Positions 26,720-35,787 of a stretch of 64,000 nucleotides of DNA are shown piece by piece. A program made the position numbers and the translations under genes. This DNA is from Bacteroidales bacterium. GTDB lineage: Bacteria > Bacteroidota > Bacteroidia > Bacteroidales > F082. Each line of letters starts with the position of its first letter. Within the stretch, counting starts at the first letter, position 1. A model generated the notes under the pieces. The model was not told the DNA's origin. It saw only the letters and a list, made by a program, of their open reading frames with translations, and searched no databases. The stretch spans positions 62,001-126,000 of the forward strand of contig JAFXLL010000007.1 of NCBI GenBank assembly GCA_017531225.1. Direction: 5' to 3'.

Positions 26720-27489
26720 ACGCGTTTACGTGTGACGAAAGGATATTTGATGAGGATGCACACATGCGACCATAGTGTTGGAAGCAGTCCGAAATGCCTC
26801 TTCATGATGACAAACCTTTCCTTCAAACTTTGTTTACGGCGTTTCGTTGACAGTCCTGCTGTTTGAAACTTTGACAAGTATCCATCAATATATACATTCT
26901 TACGAGAAACGTCAAGTACTCGACACATCCAATCGTAGTCAGCGGTCAGTTTGTAGCTAAGGTCGTATTGCGGAGCAATGCTACGACGCACTATCACCGA
27001 CTGGTGGCAAACCACAAGTCCGTCCAGCAGGCTTTTCTTGGTAAGATTTGCCGGAGCAACGCGATGTCTTTCTCCCAGCACCTCGTCATCTTGACCAATA
27101 ATCACCGTCTGGCCATACACTACGTCTACATTGGGATTCTGTTCAATGGCATCCACCACCTGTTGGAGAGTTTCCGATGAAAATATTTTGTCACCGGCAT
27201 TGATAAACCAAATAAAATCGCCTTTGGCAAGACCTATAGCTTTGTTCATAGCATCGTACAGGCCTTGGTCTGGCTCAGAAATCCATCGATACTGTTCTGA
27301 ACTGATTCCAAACTCCCCTTTCTGCACACGGTTTTCGAACTCCTGAATAATGGAATTTGTATCGTCAGTTGAGTTGCCGTCAATTATCAAGTATTCAAAA
27401 TCATAACAAGATTGATTCAGCACGCTCAGCATTGTTTTTGGCAACGCTTTCTCGGCATTATATGTCACTGTAACAACTGAGACTTTCAT
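26713..27489 (-). CDS. Glycosyltransferase family 2 protein
   Basis: 258 residues. GT-A fold: VSVVTVTYNAEKALPKTMLS at the N-terminus, YLIIDGNSTDDT (UDP-binding Asp), GLYDAMNKAIGLAKGDFIWF leading to NAGD in the DxD position, and SYKLTADYDWMCRVL as acceptor region. It resembles colanic-acid-type WcaA/WcaE enzymes. Last gene of a minus-strand glycan block running from 32338 down to here. Cytosolic, peripheral to the membrane. Confidence 0.88.
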   Translation of the reverse strand: MKVSVVTVTYNAEKALPKTMLSVLNQSCYDFEYLIIDGNSTDDTNSIIQEFENRVQKGEFGISSEQYRWISEPDQGLYDAMNKAIGLAKGDFIWFINAGDKIFSSETLQQVVDAIEQNPNVDVVYGQTVIIGQDDEVLGERHRVAPANLTKKSLLDGLVVCHQSVIVRRSIAPQYDLSYKLTADYDWMCRVLDVSRKNVYIDGYLSKFQTAGLSTKRRKQSLKERFVIMKRHFGLLPTLWSHVCILIKYPFVTRKRVY

Positions 27490-27500
27490 TGAAATTTTTC

Positions 27501-28301
27501 TTATGATATTTGCTTTCTAATGACATAATAACAACTCTGTGGTGCAATACGCTGGATTTTACTTTTTGCATAATAGTGAATATTCCAGGAAAACAGCTCA
27601 GACAATACATGATCAATACGTAAAAAGCACTTACTATTAAGAAATTTTGCACCATGAAGCTTTCTTTCTAAATAGGAATGCATGAAATAATGATACGAAT
27701 AATAAAACACTCTGCCTTGGTGCCTTTCAATAATTTGTTTTATATAAAAAGCGGGTATCCCTCTCTCATTTTTAGTTAGGCCAACGCGATTATTTGTACC
27801 CAATTCCATAGAATGTACCCGTTCTCTAATTAACATGTATCCTCCTGGTTTTAATACACGCATTAATTCAGATAACACAAACGAAACATTGGGGATATGG
27901 TGTAATACGCTAAAACAAGTAATTAAATCAATACTATTATCTGGCAAATCTATATTACCCTGGATTGATGCTTTTACATATTTTGGCACAATAGATCCAA
28001 GTTGTTTAGAAATCATGGATTCTGAGGACTCAATGATTGTAATGCTTCCCATATGATCAATGTATGGCAAAAACTCATAACCCCATGCGGATCCAAGTCC
28101 TAGAACATTCTGATATGTTTTATTTGGAATTTTTCCATATCCGTATAGAACATCCATGTTCTTATATTTAAAATCTTCGGACTTGTCGAGTCGAATACCT
28201 TGCAGCTGAGCATATGCTTCTTCTTCCTCTTCATACCATTGCCGTATCTGCTCTGACGAATAGTCATCACCAATTAAATAGAAGCTGTTTTCTTTGTTCA
28301 T
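27501..28301 (-). CDS. SAM-dependent methyltransferase
   Basis: 266 residues. Class I fold: VLGLGSAWGYEFLPYID in motif I, ITIIESSESMISKQLG, DLPDNSIDLITCFSVLHHIP, and VLKPGGYMLIRERVHSM. The sequence is distinctly AT-rich compared with the housekeeping genes. It lies 11 bp upstream of the GT2 gene and 39 bp after the GT4 gene in the glycan block, so it probably methylates a sugar or a carrier-linked intermediate. Substrate unknown. Confidence 0.8.
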   Translation of the reverse strand: MNKENSFYLIGDDYSSEQIRQWYEEEEEAYAQLQGIRLDKSEDFKYKNMDVLYGYGKIPNKTYQNVLGLGSAWGYEFLPYIDHMGSITIIESSESMISKQLGSIVPKYVKASIQGNIDLPDNSIDLITCFSVLHHIPNVSFVLSELMRVLKPGGYMLIRERVHSMELGTNNRVGLTKNERGIPAFYIKQIIERHQGRVFYYSYHYFMHSYLERKLHGAKFLNSKCFLRIDHVLSELFSWNIHYYAKSKIQRIAPQSCYYVIRKQIS

Positions 28302-28340
28302 AAATTAAAGAGTTTCTCTTATTATATTAAAATATCTAGT

Positions 28341-29543
28341 CTACTGCACAAAACCATACACTTCCTGCCATTTCTCCACAATACTATTTATTTCAAACTC
28401 GTGGCTTTTTACAACAGCATTACGACCCATTTGTTGGCGTTGAGTATCATTCATCATAATGCTTACAAGAGCATCTTGAAATGCGCACAAATCATTGTTT
28501 TGAATAATCCTTCCGTTATACCCGTCTTCAACAATGTCGTGAAGTGCTCCAAAGGAGTCAAAAGCCACCGTTGGTACACCCATTTGCGAGGCCTCCATTA
28601 AAACCATAGGCCAGCCTTCTGCAGACGAGGTCATCAAAAAAACGGATGCTCTTCGATAATACTCAATAGGTTTTTGTAATCCCGTGAAAACGACACGATT
28701 CAATTTCCATTTTTTTACAAGATATTTGTAAAATCCCTCTGCCTCACCAGTGCCCACTAATGTTAAGTTCCAGTCTTTTAATCGCGGGTCTTTTTCTATG
28801 TTTTTCCAGACCTTTAATGCAAGAGAGATTCGTTTGCTAAATTCATCAAAACGGGCAACTACCAATACTTCTTTTCGCTTATTCTTTATATCATTCGAGC
28901 TAGCGAAATCGTCAAATGTCAATGCATTGCCTATAGCTTTAAACTTCTCGGACTCTTTCATCCCGATGATATCCAGATAAGGCTTGCGGTAATTAGAAGA
29001 CAACAAGACCACATTATCGCAATTTAAATAAGGCATCAAATACTTATTTCTGATTATCCTATTTGCAACAGGCTTCACCAATGGGCGTATTGCTGTTATC
29101 AACCATCTTCTTAATTCTCGCAAAGGATGATCACCATACACAATGCTGTATTTTACACGTAACCATGAGCCGTATGCTACGGTTTCAAATCCAGGACAAA
29201 CATGCAGACAATATAAAACCTTAATATGATGCTTTTGTGCGATACGAAATATAAGCGGTATAGTATAGATATTCTCTTTTTTCAGAAAATTAACCTGTAT
29301 AACATCTATGTCATTTCGAATCAAAAAGTCTTCGAATTCTTCCTCTCTAAAATCCTTATGCAATTGAATACGATCATAAAAGGGAGCAAGCAAACGACCC
29401 GCAGGCTGATTCTCATAAAAGCCAAGAAAGCAACGATACTCAAGTTTCTCTTGTAAATATCGAGATAAAACAAAAACAATTCTATTCACCCCCCCGCTTG
29501 AATCGGGAGAACAATCAAAACTGTTGATGTATAGGATGTTCAT
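28341..29543 (-). CDS. Glycosyltransferase family 4 protein
   Basis: 400 residues. It starts ILYINSFDCSPDSSGGVNRI, a GT-B glycine loop with the GG pair. The donor domain has VLVVARFDEFSKRISLALKV, LTLVGTGEAEGFYKYL, VVFTGLQKPIEYYRRASVFL, TSSAEGWPMVLMEASQMGVP (E-x7-E) and ending helices. AT-rich like its neighbours. It starts 6 bp after the stop of the CDP-polyol phosphotransferase-like gene, so these two are certainly co-transcribed. Sugar specificity cannot be read. Confidence 0.88.
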   Translation of the reverse strand: MNILYINSFDCSPDSSGGVNRIVFVLSRYLQEKLEYRCFLGFYENQPAGRLLAPFYDRIQLHKDFREEEFEDFLIRNDIDVIQVNFLKKENIYTIPLIFRIAQKHHIKVLYCLHVCPGFETVAYGSWLRVKYSIVYGDHPLRELRRWLITAIRPLVKPVANRIIRNKYLMPYLNCDNVVLLSSNYRKPYLDIIGMKESEKFKAIGNALTFDDFASSNDIKNKRKEVLVVARFDEFSKRISLALKVWKNIEKDPRLKDWNLTLVGTGEAEGFYKYLVKKWKLNRVVFTGLQKPIEYYRRASVFLMTSSAEGWPMVLMEASQMGVPTVAFDSFGALHDIVEDGYNGRIIQNNDLCAFQDALVSIMMNDTQRQQMGRNAVVKSHEFEINSIVEKWQEVYGFVQ

Positions 29544-29549
29544 CTGTAA

Positions 29550-30878
29550 TTACTTTTGCAAAACGTCCTTGAGAGTATTTATAATTTTTTGTGATGGCAT
29601 AACTCCATCCTTAGGATACAAGTAGTCATTATAGAACTTTTCTCGATCAACTCTCATCGGGTCATCCCCTTGAATTACCACATTATTAATGAATGCTTCG
29701 ATTTGATCTATATTTTCCGCATGATAGTGAACATCAAAGCATTTCCTTCCAAACGGGTTCCAATGTGTCAGCACTTGTGGATCACGCAACATGAATAGTG
29801 TTGGTTTTTGGGTATATAAATACTCAGCAGTAAACGAGGCACAATCATGAATCATTGCATCTGAGGTTTGAAAAAGATCCATATAATATCCTTGCTCTAT
29901 TTGGGTATTTTCCATATCCTCCCATTTTTTGTAATAAGCTTCGGTTTTCTCCTTTCCCCAGATATTGATAAGCTTAAACTTTAGTACAGGATGAGGTTTG
30001 AATGCGAATTGCACCTTATCCTCATATTTTTTTGCAAGGTCCAACATTTTATCGCAATAGACCAAAAAGTTGGAAAAATTGAAAAGATAATCTACCGTAT
30101 GATGAGGAGCCCAAATAACCCTTTTCTTAGGATGAGACTGCGGTTTCCATACATCCTTAGGACGGAATTTAGGATCAATCAGTTTTTCTGTAGCTAAAGC
30201 GCCAACCACTATGGCATTATCGCCTTTACACAACGAATACTGTTCAGCAAAACCTTTTTGGAATTCTGTTTCCACCAAAAATCTCCATAGCAAATTATTA
30301 AAAGGAAGATTGTAGTTTATCCTGTAAATATCTATACAACAGATGCCGTATGGGGCATATAAGGTCAATTTATCCCTAAAATTATATAAATGATACTTTG
30401 GAAGAGTATCCTTATAAGGCTTGGTAAAGAAGACAATGTCAGGATTAATTGTTTTCTTCACATCCAACCATTTATTAGCATCAAAATCATAAGCACAAAG
30501 GGTGTTATAACCTTGGGCCTGCGCAAAAGACAACGTTTCACGCATTACCTTGAAACACTCTTGTCTATCGTAACTAAGATGAACATTGTATGGAGATACG
30601 ATTACAAAGGGATCAAATTCCTCAGATTTTTCAAAAAGCCTATATAGTTCATCGTATTTCCAAATAGAACTGCTTTGAAGGAAGAAAGCAACCGTTAGTC
30701 TGCTTTTCCCCTTATAGTCACGAATCAAATCATCTTGTTTCTTTCTGATTTTCTTTATTTTGCGTTTTTGAATACTGGGAAAAGTCGCTATGAAAAAATC
30801 ATGGAACATCAATGTTTTATACAAAGTATCAATCATTGACAATCCTGTATGCTCTTTTATTTTTTTTATCAATCCCAT
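29550..30878 (-). CDS. CDP-glycerol/CDP-ribitol phosphotransferase-like protein (TagF/TarL-like)
   Basis: 442 residues. The C-terminal half fits the CDP-glycerol:poly(glycerophosphate) glycerophosphotransferase family: VIWAPHHTVDY, VQFAFKPHPVLKF, DLFQTSDAMIHDCASFTAEY, TQKPTLFMLRDP. In this family the two histidine motifs and the late D-x-S-S/F segment make the active site that transfers polyol-phosphate from a CDP donor. N-terminal helices are basic and probably membrane associated. The neighbouring bifunctional gene would supply CDP-ribitol, so ribitol-phosphate transfer is the best guess. AT-rich; in the minus-strand glycan operon. Confidence 0.78.
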   Translation of the reverse strand: MGLIKKIKEHTGLSMIDTLYKTLMFHDFFIATFPSIQKRKIKKIRKKQDDLIRDYKGKSRLTVAFFLQSSSIWKYDELYRLFEKSEEFDPFVIVSPYNVHLSYDRQECFKVMRETLSFAQAQGYNTLCAYDFDANKWLDVKKTINPDIVFFTKPYKDTLPKYHLYNFRDKLTLYAPYGICCIDIYRINYNLPFNNLLWRFLVETEFQKGFAEQYSLCKGDNAIVVGALATEKLIDPKFRPKDVWKPQSHPKKRVIWAPHHTVDYLFNFSNFLVYCDKMLDLAKKYEDKVQFAFKPHPVLKFKLINIWGKEKTEAYYKKWEDMENTQIEQGYYMDLFQTSDAMIHDCASFTAEYLYTQKPTLFMLRDPQVLTHWNPFGRKCFDVHYHAENIDQIEAFINNVVIQGDDPMRVDREKFYNDYLYPKDGVMPSQKIINTLKDVLQK

Positions 30879-30946
30879 TGTTGTTTCCGACCATCAATCT
30901 TTGATAAGGTAACTTACATTCTTGACCATTCTTTTTCTTTAACTAT

Positions 30947-32338
30947 CTATTCTTTTGAAATCTTTACATCAATAACCTGACCTGTAACATTGGAAACCAG
31001 TGTTTTAAGAGAAGTTTCCGCCACTTCCTCGGCTTTCAACAAACTATCTTCAGGCTCTATGCCAAAGTTCTTGACCCTCATAGGTGTCTTTGTCCTTTCA
31101 GGGTTAATGACATTCACACGAATTCCATCTTGATCCCATTCTTGTGCTATAGCTTGCATAAAATTGACTACTGCTGCTTTGGTGGAGGAATAGATGCTAT
31201 AAAACGAGCGGCCTCTAGTATATGAACTGGACGTGTAAAGCAATAATTGTCCTTTGGACTGCTGCAGATAAGGATAGGATACCAAAGCAACATTAATCAT
31301 CCCTTTATAATTGGCAGAAATCATTTCATCAATTAATGCCGTATCCATAGTAGCCAACGGCTCTTTCGACAAAATTGCAGCGCTGTTCACAACATAGTCA
31401 ATTCGATTCATTTGATGAACTACTTGGTCAATAGCTTTTTTAACACTTCCGTAGTCAGAGATATCAGTATTAGTCGTGGATCTTGAAAACGAGAATACCT
31501 TAGCTCCAAATTGACTAGCCATAGAAACCACTTTGGCACCAATACCTGAATTGCCTCCAAAAACCACCATCACTTTACCTTTCAGTACCTCAAGATTGCC
31601 ATTTTTGGGAGCCTTGAATGATCGAAGCTGGAAAAGCTTATCAAGTAGATACACATCCTCTTTATAGGTAAGCTTCATGTTGGATTCCTCTCCCTCAACC
31701 ACAAATATGGGCGTTTCAGGAAGATATTTCACCACAATCCCACAATCATCGGTACTTTTGAAGCATGAATCCTGCAAAGCCAATTCGTATGCTTTTTTTA
31801 TTGTAGATAAACGGAAGGCTTGGGGGGTTTGGCCGCGTCTAAGTAAACTGCGGTCTGGAATACTGGTAATCCTTTCCCCTTTATTATCGACCTCAATAAT
31901 TGTATCTGTGGCAGCAACTGCAACATCAACTGCTTCATAACGATTCAAGGCCTCAATAACGTCATCAATAATCCTATTGCTAACAAGTGGGCGTACCGCA
32001 TCATGGAATAATAGATTAGCTTCCGGTTCATTGCCATAGGCTTGGATGGCGGACAACGATGATAGATATCTTTCGTTTCCACCCTTCAATACTTTTTTCA
32101 CCTTTGACCAATGGTTACGAAGAATAAGATCCTCCACGGTATTGACATAACTCGGATGAACCACTATTGCAATTTCATCAATACCTTCGTGACGTTCGAA
32201 AACATCAATCGTATGTTCGATAATCATTTTGCCAGCCACTTTGAAGAACTGCTTAGGCGTGGCAGTACCCAACCGAGCGCCAACACCACCAGCCAAAATG
32301 ATAGCAATGTTTCTATTCCTATTCGCAGAAGCTTTCAT
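30947..32338 (-). CDS. Bifunctional cytidylyltransferase / SDR reductase (CDP-ribitol synthase type)
   Basis: 463 residues, two domains. Residues about 10-235 are an IspD/TarI-like cytidylyltransferase: IAIILAGGVGARLGTATPKQF, LLFHDAVRPLVSNRIIDDV, RGQTPQAFRLSTIKKAY and MKLTYKEDVYLLDKL. Residues about 250-463 are a short-chain reductase: VMVVFGGNSGIGAKVVSM, VVNSAAILSKEP, LLYTSSSYTRG and YSSTKAAVVNFMQ with Tyr-x3-Lys. This order matches Haemophilus Bcs1-type enzymes, which reduce ribulose-5-phosphate and make CDP-ribitol. First gene of the glycan operon, with a -7 box at 32364-32371. Confidence 0.88.
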   Translation of the reverse strand: MKASANRNRNIAIILAGGVGARLGTATPKQFFKVAGKMIIEHTIDVFERHEGIDEIAIVVHPSYVNTVEDLILRNHWSKVKKVLKGGNERYLSSLSAIQAYGNEPEANLLFHDAVRPLVSNRIIDDVIEALNRYEAVDVAVAATDTIIEVDNKGERITSIPDRSLLRRGQTPQAFRLSTIKKAYELALQDSCFKSTDDCGIVVKYLPETPIFVVEGEESNMKLTYKEDVYLLDKLFQLRSFKAPKNGNLEVLKGKVMVVFGGNSGIGAKVVSMASQFGAKVFSFSRSTTNTDISDYGSVKKAIDQVVHQMNRIDYVVNSAAILSKEPLATMDTALIDEMISANYKGMINVALVSYPYLQQSKGQLLLYTSSSYTRGRSFYSIYSSTKAAVVNFMQAIAQEWDQDGIRVNVINPERTKTPMRVKNFGIEPEDSLLKAEEVAETSLKTLVSNVTGQVIDVKISKE

Positions 32339-32363
32339 TATCCATTTATAGTTATTCTCATTG

Positions 32364-32371
32364 CAAAAATA
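32364..32371 (-). promoter_or_regulatory. -7 box for the CDP-ribitol/glycan operon
   Basis: Reads TATTTTTG on the minus strand (TAnnTTTG), 25 bp before the ATG at 32338. Confidence 0.5.
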
Positions 32372-32451
32372 GAGTTTTTATATGAATTAGCTATAAAAAA
32401 AGCTCATATCGATACCAATAATTCAACATATCCATTTTCGTCACGTTTTGT

Positions 32452-32459
32452 TACCTTTG
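32452..32459 (+). promoter_or_regulatory. -7 box for the EEP lipoprotein gene
   Basis: TACCTTTG fits TAnnTTTG, 20 bp before the ATG at 32480. Confidence 0.5.
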
Positions 32460-32479
32460 CAAAAAAAACTTACATTCAT

Positions 32480-33253
32480 ATGAATCACCGAATCATTTTG
32501 GCTTTCCTACTGATGGCTCTGATGCTGTCATGCGGCAGACAGCAATCCAAGAACCAACCAGAGCAATCATTTCAGTTGCAAGTGATGAGCTATAATGTGC
32601 GTCATTGCGCAGGTATGGACCTGGTGGTGGATTATGATCGGACTGCTGCAGTGATTATCCAACAACAACCCGATGTGGTGGCTCTTCAGGAGTTGGACAG
32701 CATGACCGGTCGTAGCGGACAGTGTTACCAGTTAGGCGAGCTGGCAAGTCGCGCCTCCTATTATCCCACCTTTGGAAGCGCCATCGATTACGACGGAGGT
32801 AAATACGGTGTTGGCATTCTATCCCGCGAACAGCCTTTGAACAGCAAATGCATCCCTTTGCCAGGAGAAGAACCTCGAGTATTATTGGTAGCTGAGATGA
32901 AGGATTATGTTTTGGCCTGTACCCACTTGGATCTCGAAGAAGAGGCTCGACTGGCATCTGTTCCCTTGATTGTGGAAGAGGCTCAACGCTGGCAAAAACC
33001 TTTTATCTTGACAGGAGACTGGAACGACACCCTTAGTTCCGCCTTACTTCAGGAGTTGACAAAGCATTTTACCATTCTTTCAGACAACACTCCCTCCTAC
33101 CCGGCCGATGAGCCGAAAGAATCCATTGATTACGTAGCCTCATTTAAGACGCATTCCATTGAATCATTGGAATCCATTGTAATCAATGAGCCCGAAGCCT
33201 CGGATCATCGCCCTTTGTTGGTAAAACTTAGATTGGCGCTTCGTTCTTATTAA
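32480..33253 (+). CDS. Endonuclease/exonuclease/phosphatase-family lipoprotein
   Basis: 257 residues from ATG 32480, which begins a lipoprotein signal (IILAFLLMALMLSC, lipobox Cys at about residue 15). EEP superfamily motifs in order: QVMSYNVRHC, VVALQELDSM (metal-binding Glu), KYGVGILSRE, ACTHLDLEEE, LTGDWNDTLSS, SIDYVAS and ASDHRPLLVKL (catalytic Asp-His). All key metal and catalytic residues are present. It is probably a periplasmic or outer-membrane phosphodiesterase or phosphatase; nuclease, sphingomyelinase-like and inositol-phosphatase activities all occur in this superfamily, so the substrate is open. Confidence 0.85.
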   Translation: MNHRIILAFLLMALMLSCGRQQSKNQPEQSFQLQVMSYNVRHCAGMDLVVDYDRTAAVIIQQQPDVVALQELDSMTGRSGQCYQLGELASRASYYPTFGSAIDYDGGKYGVGILSREQPLNSKCIPLPGEEPRVLLVAEMKDYVLACTHLDLEEEARLASVPLIVEEAQRWQKPFILTGDWNDTLSSALLQELTKHFTILSDNTPSYPADEPKESIDYVASFKTHSIESLESIVINEPEASDHRPLLVKLRLALRSY

Positions 33254-33264
33254 AACTTATTTTT

Positions 33265-33272
33265 CTAACTTT
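33265..33272 (+). promoter_or_regulatory. -7 box for the fucose-type operon
   Basis: TAACTTTG fits TAnnTTTG, 26 bp before the ATG at 33299. Confidence 0.5.
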
Positions 33273-33298
33273 GCAATGCTGTTAATAGCATCAATGTT

Positions 33299-34471
33299 AT
33301 GACAAACAAGAAAGTCTTCGTTTCGGGTTGCTATGACCTGCTGCACAGCGGTCACGTGGAGTTCTTCCGTCAGGCTGCACAGTACGGCGATTTGTATGTT
33401 GGCATTGGAAGCGATGCCACCATCCTTGATTATAAGCACCACAAAACCGTCTATTCCGAACAAGAGCGCCTCTTCATGGTGAAAAGCATCCGCTATGTGA
33501 AAGACGCATACATCAACGCCGGAAGCGGAATCATGGACTTTATCCCCACTGTCGATTTCCTGAAACCTGACATACTTCTTGTTAACGAAGACGGTGACAA
33601 AGAGGAAAAACGCCGCTTTTGCGAAGAAAGAGGCATCGAATATGTGGTGTTAAGACGAGACCCTCATGAAGGTCTGACGGCACGTTCTTCCACCGATTTA
33701 AAAAAGACCCAAAGCCGCATCCCGACACGCCTCGACATCGCCGGCACATGGATTGACCAACCTTATGTAAGTTGCTTTGCTCCAGGTTGGGCTATCACCA
33801 TCTCACTCGAACCAAATTTCGAGATTCGCGAACGCTGCGGACTGAGCACCTCAACCCGTAACGTCATCAAGCGAATCTGGCCATATCAGTTGCCAAACAT
33901 GGATCCAGAGACCTTGGCCCGACTAGTGTTCTGCTTTGAGAACCACCCCGAACGCGATGACGGCATCATCAGCGGAGCACAAGATGCTATCGGCATCTGC
34001 GTCCCTGGTCTTTGCCGACATTGGTACAACAACCATTTCTGGCCGGAAAAGATTGAGACCTGCCATGACGAATCCATCCTTCAATGGCTCGAAAACCATC
34101 TCGTGATGATTCCAATGGAGCCGCGCAAGCCAGGTTGCTCAGTGATGGAAGGCAAAGATATCACCGAAGCGAAGGTGAAGACTTTAGCCAATGCCGCCGA
34201 ACGTTGCTGGGAAGCCATCATGAATAAGGACCTTAAAGCTTTTTCCGAGGCCTACCGCGACAGCTTCAACGCTCAAACCGCCTTGTTTCCCGCCATGATC
34301 CAAGGTTGCGTCCCCAGCTACATTCAGAAATACGAGCATCAGGTTTTGGCCTATAAAATGCCCGGTGCCGGTGGCGGAGGCTATTTAGCATGTGTTGTAG
34401 ACGATGCCGCACAGTTCTCGGACAAACACCCCGAAGCCATATCACTCACCATTCGTCGTCCCGGCTTTTAA
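33299..34471 (+). CDS. Fused nucleotidyltransferase / GHMP kinase-like protein
   Basis: 390 residues. Residues 1-135 are a cytidylyltransferase-like domain: VFVSGCYDLLHSGHVEFF with the HxGH nucleotide site, and YGDLYVGIGSDATI, as in RfaE/TagD-type enzymes; RSSTDLKK closes it. From about 140 on, GHMP-kinase motifs follow: RLDIAGTWIDQP (motif 1), GLSTSTRNVIKRIW in the place of motif 2, SGAQDAIGICVPGL and GAGGGGYLACVVDD (motif 3), most like fucokinase/heptose-phosphate kinases. A kinase followed by nucleotide transfer would give an NDP-sugar from a free sugar. The fucP and mutarotase genes directly downstream point to L-fucose or a similar 6-deoxysugar. Function is inferred. Confidence 0.75.
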   Translation: MTNKKVFVSGCYDLLHSGHVEFFRQAAQYGDLYVGIGSDATILDYKHHKTVYSEQERLFMVKSIRYVKDAYINAGSGIMDFIPTVDFLKPDILLVNEDGDKEEKRRFCEERGIEYVVLRRDPHEGLTARSSTDLKKTQSRIPTRLDIAGTWIDQPYVSCFAPGWAITISLEPNFEIRERCGLSTSTRNVIKRIWPYQLPNMDPETLARLVFCFENHPERDDGIISGAQDAIGICVPGLCRHWYNNHFWPEKIETCHDESILQWLENHLVMIPMEPRKPGCSVMEGKDITEAKVKTLANAAERCWEAIMNKDLKAFSEAYRDSFNAQTALFPAMIQGCVPSYIQKYEHQVLAYKMPGAGGGGYLACVVDDAAQFSDKHPEAISLTIRRPGF

Positions 34472-34491
34472 CCGAACAAGAATTGCACGAA

Positions 34492-35787
34492 ATGAAACTG
34501 GTTGAAAAGAAATACATAGTCCCTTTTGTCTTCATCACCGCACTCTTTGCGCTGTGGGGCTTTGCCAACGACATCACCAATCCAATGGTAGCGGCCTTCC
34601 AGACTTTGATGGAACTGCCAGCCGCCAAAGCCTCGCTCATCCAATTCGCCTTCTACGGCGGATACGCCACCATGGCCATCCCGGCAGCGTTATTTATCCG
34701 GAGATATAGTTACAAAAGCGGCATCTTATTGGGTCTGGGTCTTTACGCCATCGGTGCATTGCTCTTCATCCCCGCCGCAGCGCGACAAAGTTTCACCTTT
34801 TTCTGCTTTAGTCTGTACATCCTAACCTTCGGTCTCGCCTTTCTTGAAACCACAGCAAACCCTTTCATCCTCTCTCTCGGTGCCAAGGAAAACGCCACAC
34901 GCAGGCTCAACCTCTCACAAGCCTTTAACCCCATCGGTTCCCTGGCTGGTATGGCTGTAGCTTCGATGGTAATATTACCCAACCTACTGAGTGACAAGCG
35001 TGATGCCGTAGGCAACATTCTCTTCCCAATGCTAAGTGAGTCTGAGAAAGCGGAGATACGTTTGCATGACTTGGCAGTGATTCGCGACCCGTATGTCATC
35101 CTTGGCATCGTGGTTCTCGTCATGTTTGTGGTAATAGCATTAGTCAGAGTACCTAACAACTCTAAACTTGACAACTCTGAACCAACTCTAAACTCTAAAC
35201 ACTCAACTTTAAACTCAATAAGAAGATTGTTCCACAACCGAGTATATCGCGAAGGCGTGATTGCCCAGGTCTTTTACGTTGCCGCACAAATCATGGTTTG
35301 GACTTTCATCATCCATTATGCCGATCATCTTGGAATTGACAAAGCCACGGCACAAAACTACAACATCCTGGCCATGTGTCTCTTCCTTAGTGGCCGCTTC
35401 CTCTCCACCTGGCTCATGAAATACACCGACGGCCGTCGCCTACTCACCATATTCGGAATCGGAGCTGCCCTTTGCTCCCTTGGTGCCATCCTCATCGTGG
35501 GCAAAGCTGGTCTCTGGTGTCTTGTAGGCATCAGCCTCTTCATGAGTTTGATGTTCCCCACCATCTATGGCACCGCCTTAGAAAAAGTATCACAACAAGA
35601 CACCTCCCTCGGTGCCGCTTTCTTAGTAATGGCTATCGTAGGAGGCGCATTGATGCCTCCTTTGCAAGGCCTCATCATCGACTGTGATACCATCCTCGGC
35701 CACCCCGCCGTCAACGTAAGCTACAGTCTGCCTCTTTTATGTTTCATCATCGTCGCCATTTATGGCGTAAGATCAAGAAAAGTATGA
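34492..35787 (+). CDS. fucP: FucP-type L-fucose:H+ symporter (MFS, FHS family)
   Basis: 431 residues from ATG 34492 (a longer in-frame start inside the previous gene is not credible). Twelve membrane spans; FALWGFANDITNPMVAAFQ at the start and LETTANPFILSLG in span 5 are the FHS-family fingerprints, the Asp in NDITN and the Glu in LETTANP being the proton/sugar residues in FucP. The loop between spans 6 and 7 contains a low-complexity stretch (35158-35220) encoded by repeated AACTCTAAAC units. Inner-membrane uptake of L-fucose is likely. Its stop overlaps the mutarotase start (ATGA). Confidence 0.85.
   Translation: MKLVEKKYIVPFVFITALFALWGFANDITNPMVAAFQTLMELPAAKASLIQFAFYGGYATMAIPAALFIRRYSYKSGILLGLGLYAIGALLFIPAAARQSFTFFCFSLYILTFGLAFLETTANPFILSLGAKENATRRLNLSQAFNPIGSLAGMAVASMVILPNLLSDKRDAVGNILFPMLSESEKAEIRLHDLAVIRDPYVILGIVVLVMFVVIALVRVPNNSKLDNSEPTLNSKHSTLNSIRRLFHNRVYREGVIAQVFYVAAQIMVWTFIIHYADHLGIDKATAQNYNILAMCLFLSGRFLSTWLMKYTDGRRLLTIFGIGAALCSLGAILIVGKAGLWCLVGISLFMSLMFPTIYGTALEKVSQQDTSLGAAFLVMAIVGGALMPPLQGLIIDCDTILGHPAVNVSYSLPLLCFIIVAIYGVRSRKV
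35158..35220 (+). repeat. Low-complexity direct repeat inside fucP
   Basis: AACTCTAAAC occurs at 35158, 35184 and 35191, with a variant AACTCTGAAC at 35173 and a degenerate tail. The reading frame is kept through the repeat. Confidence 0.7.
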
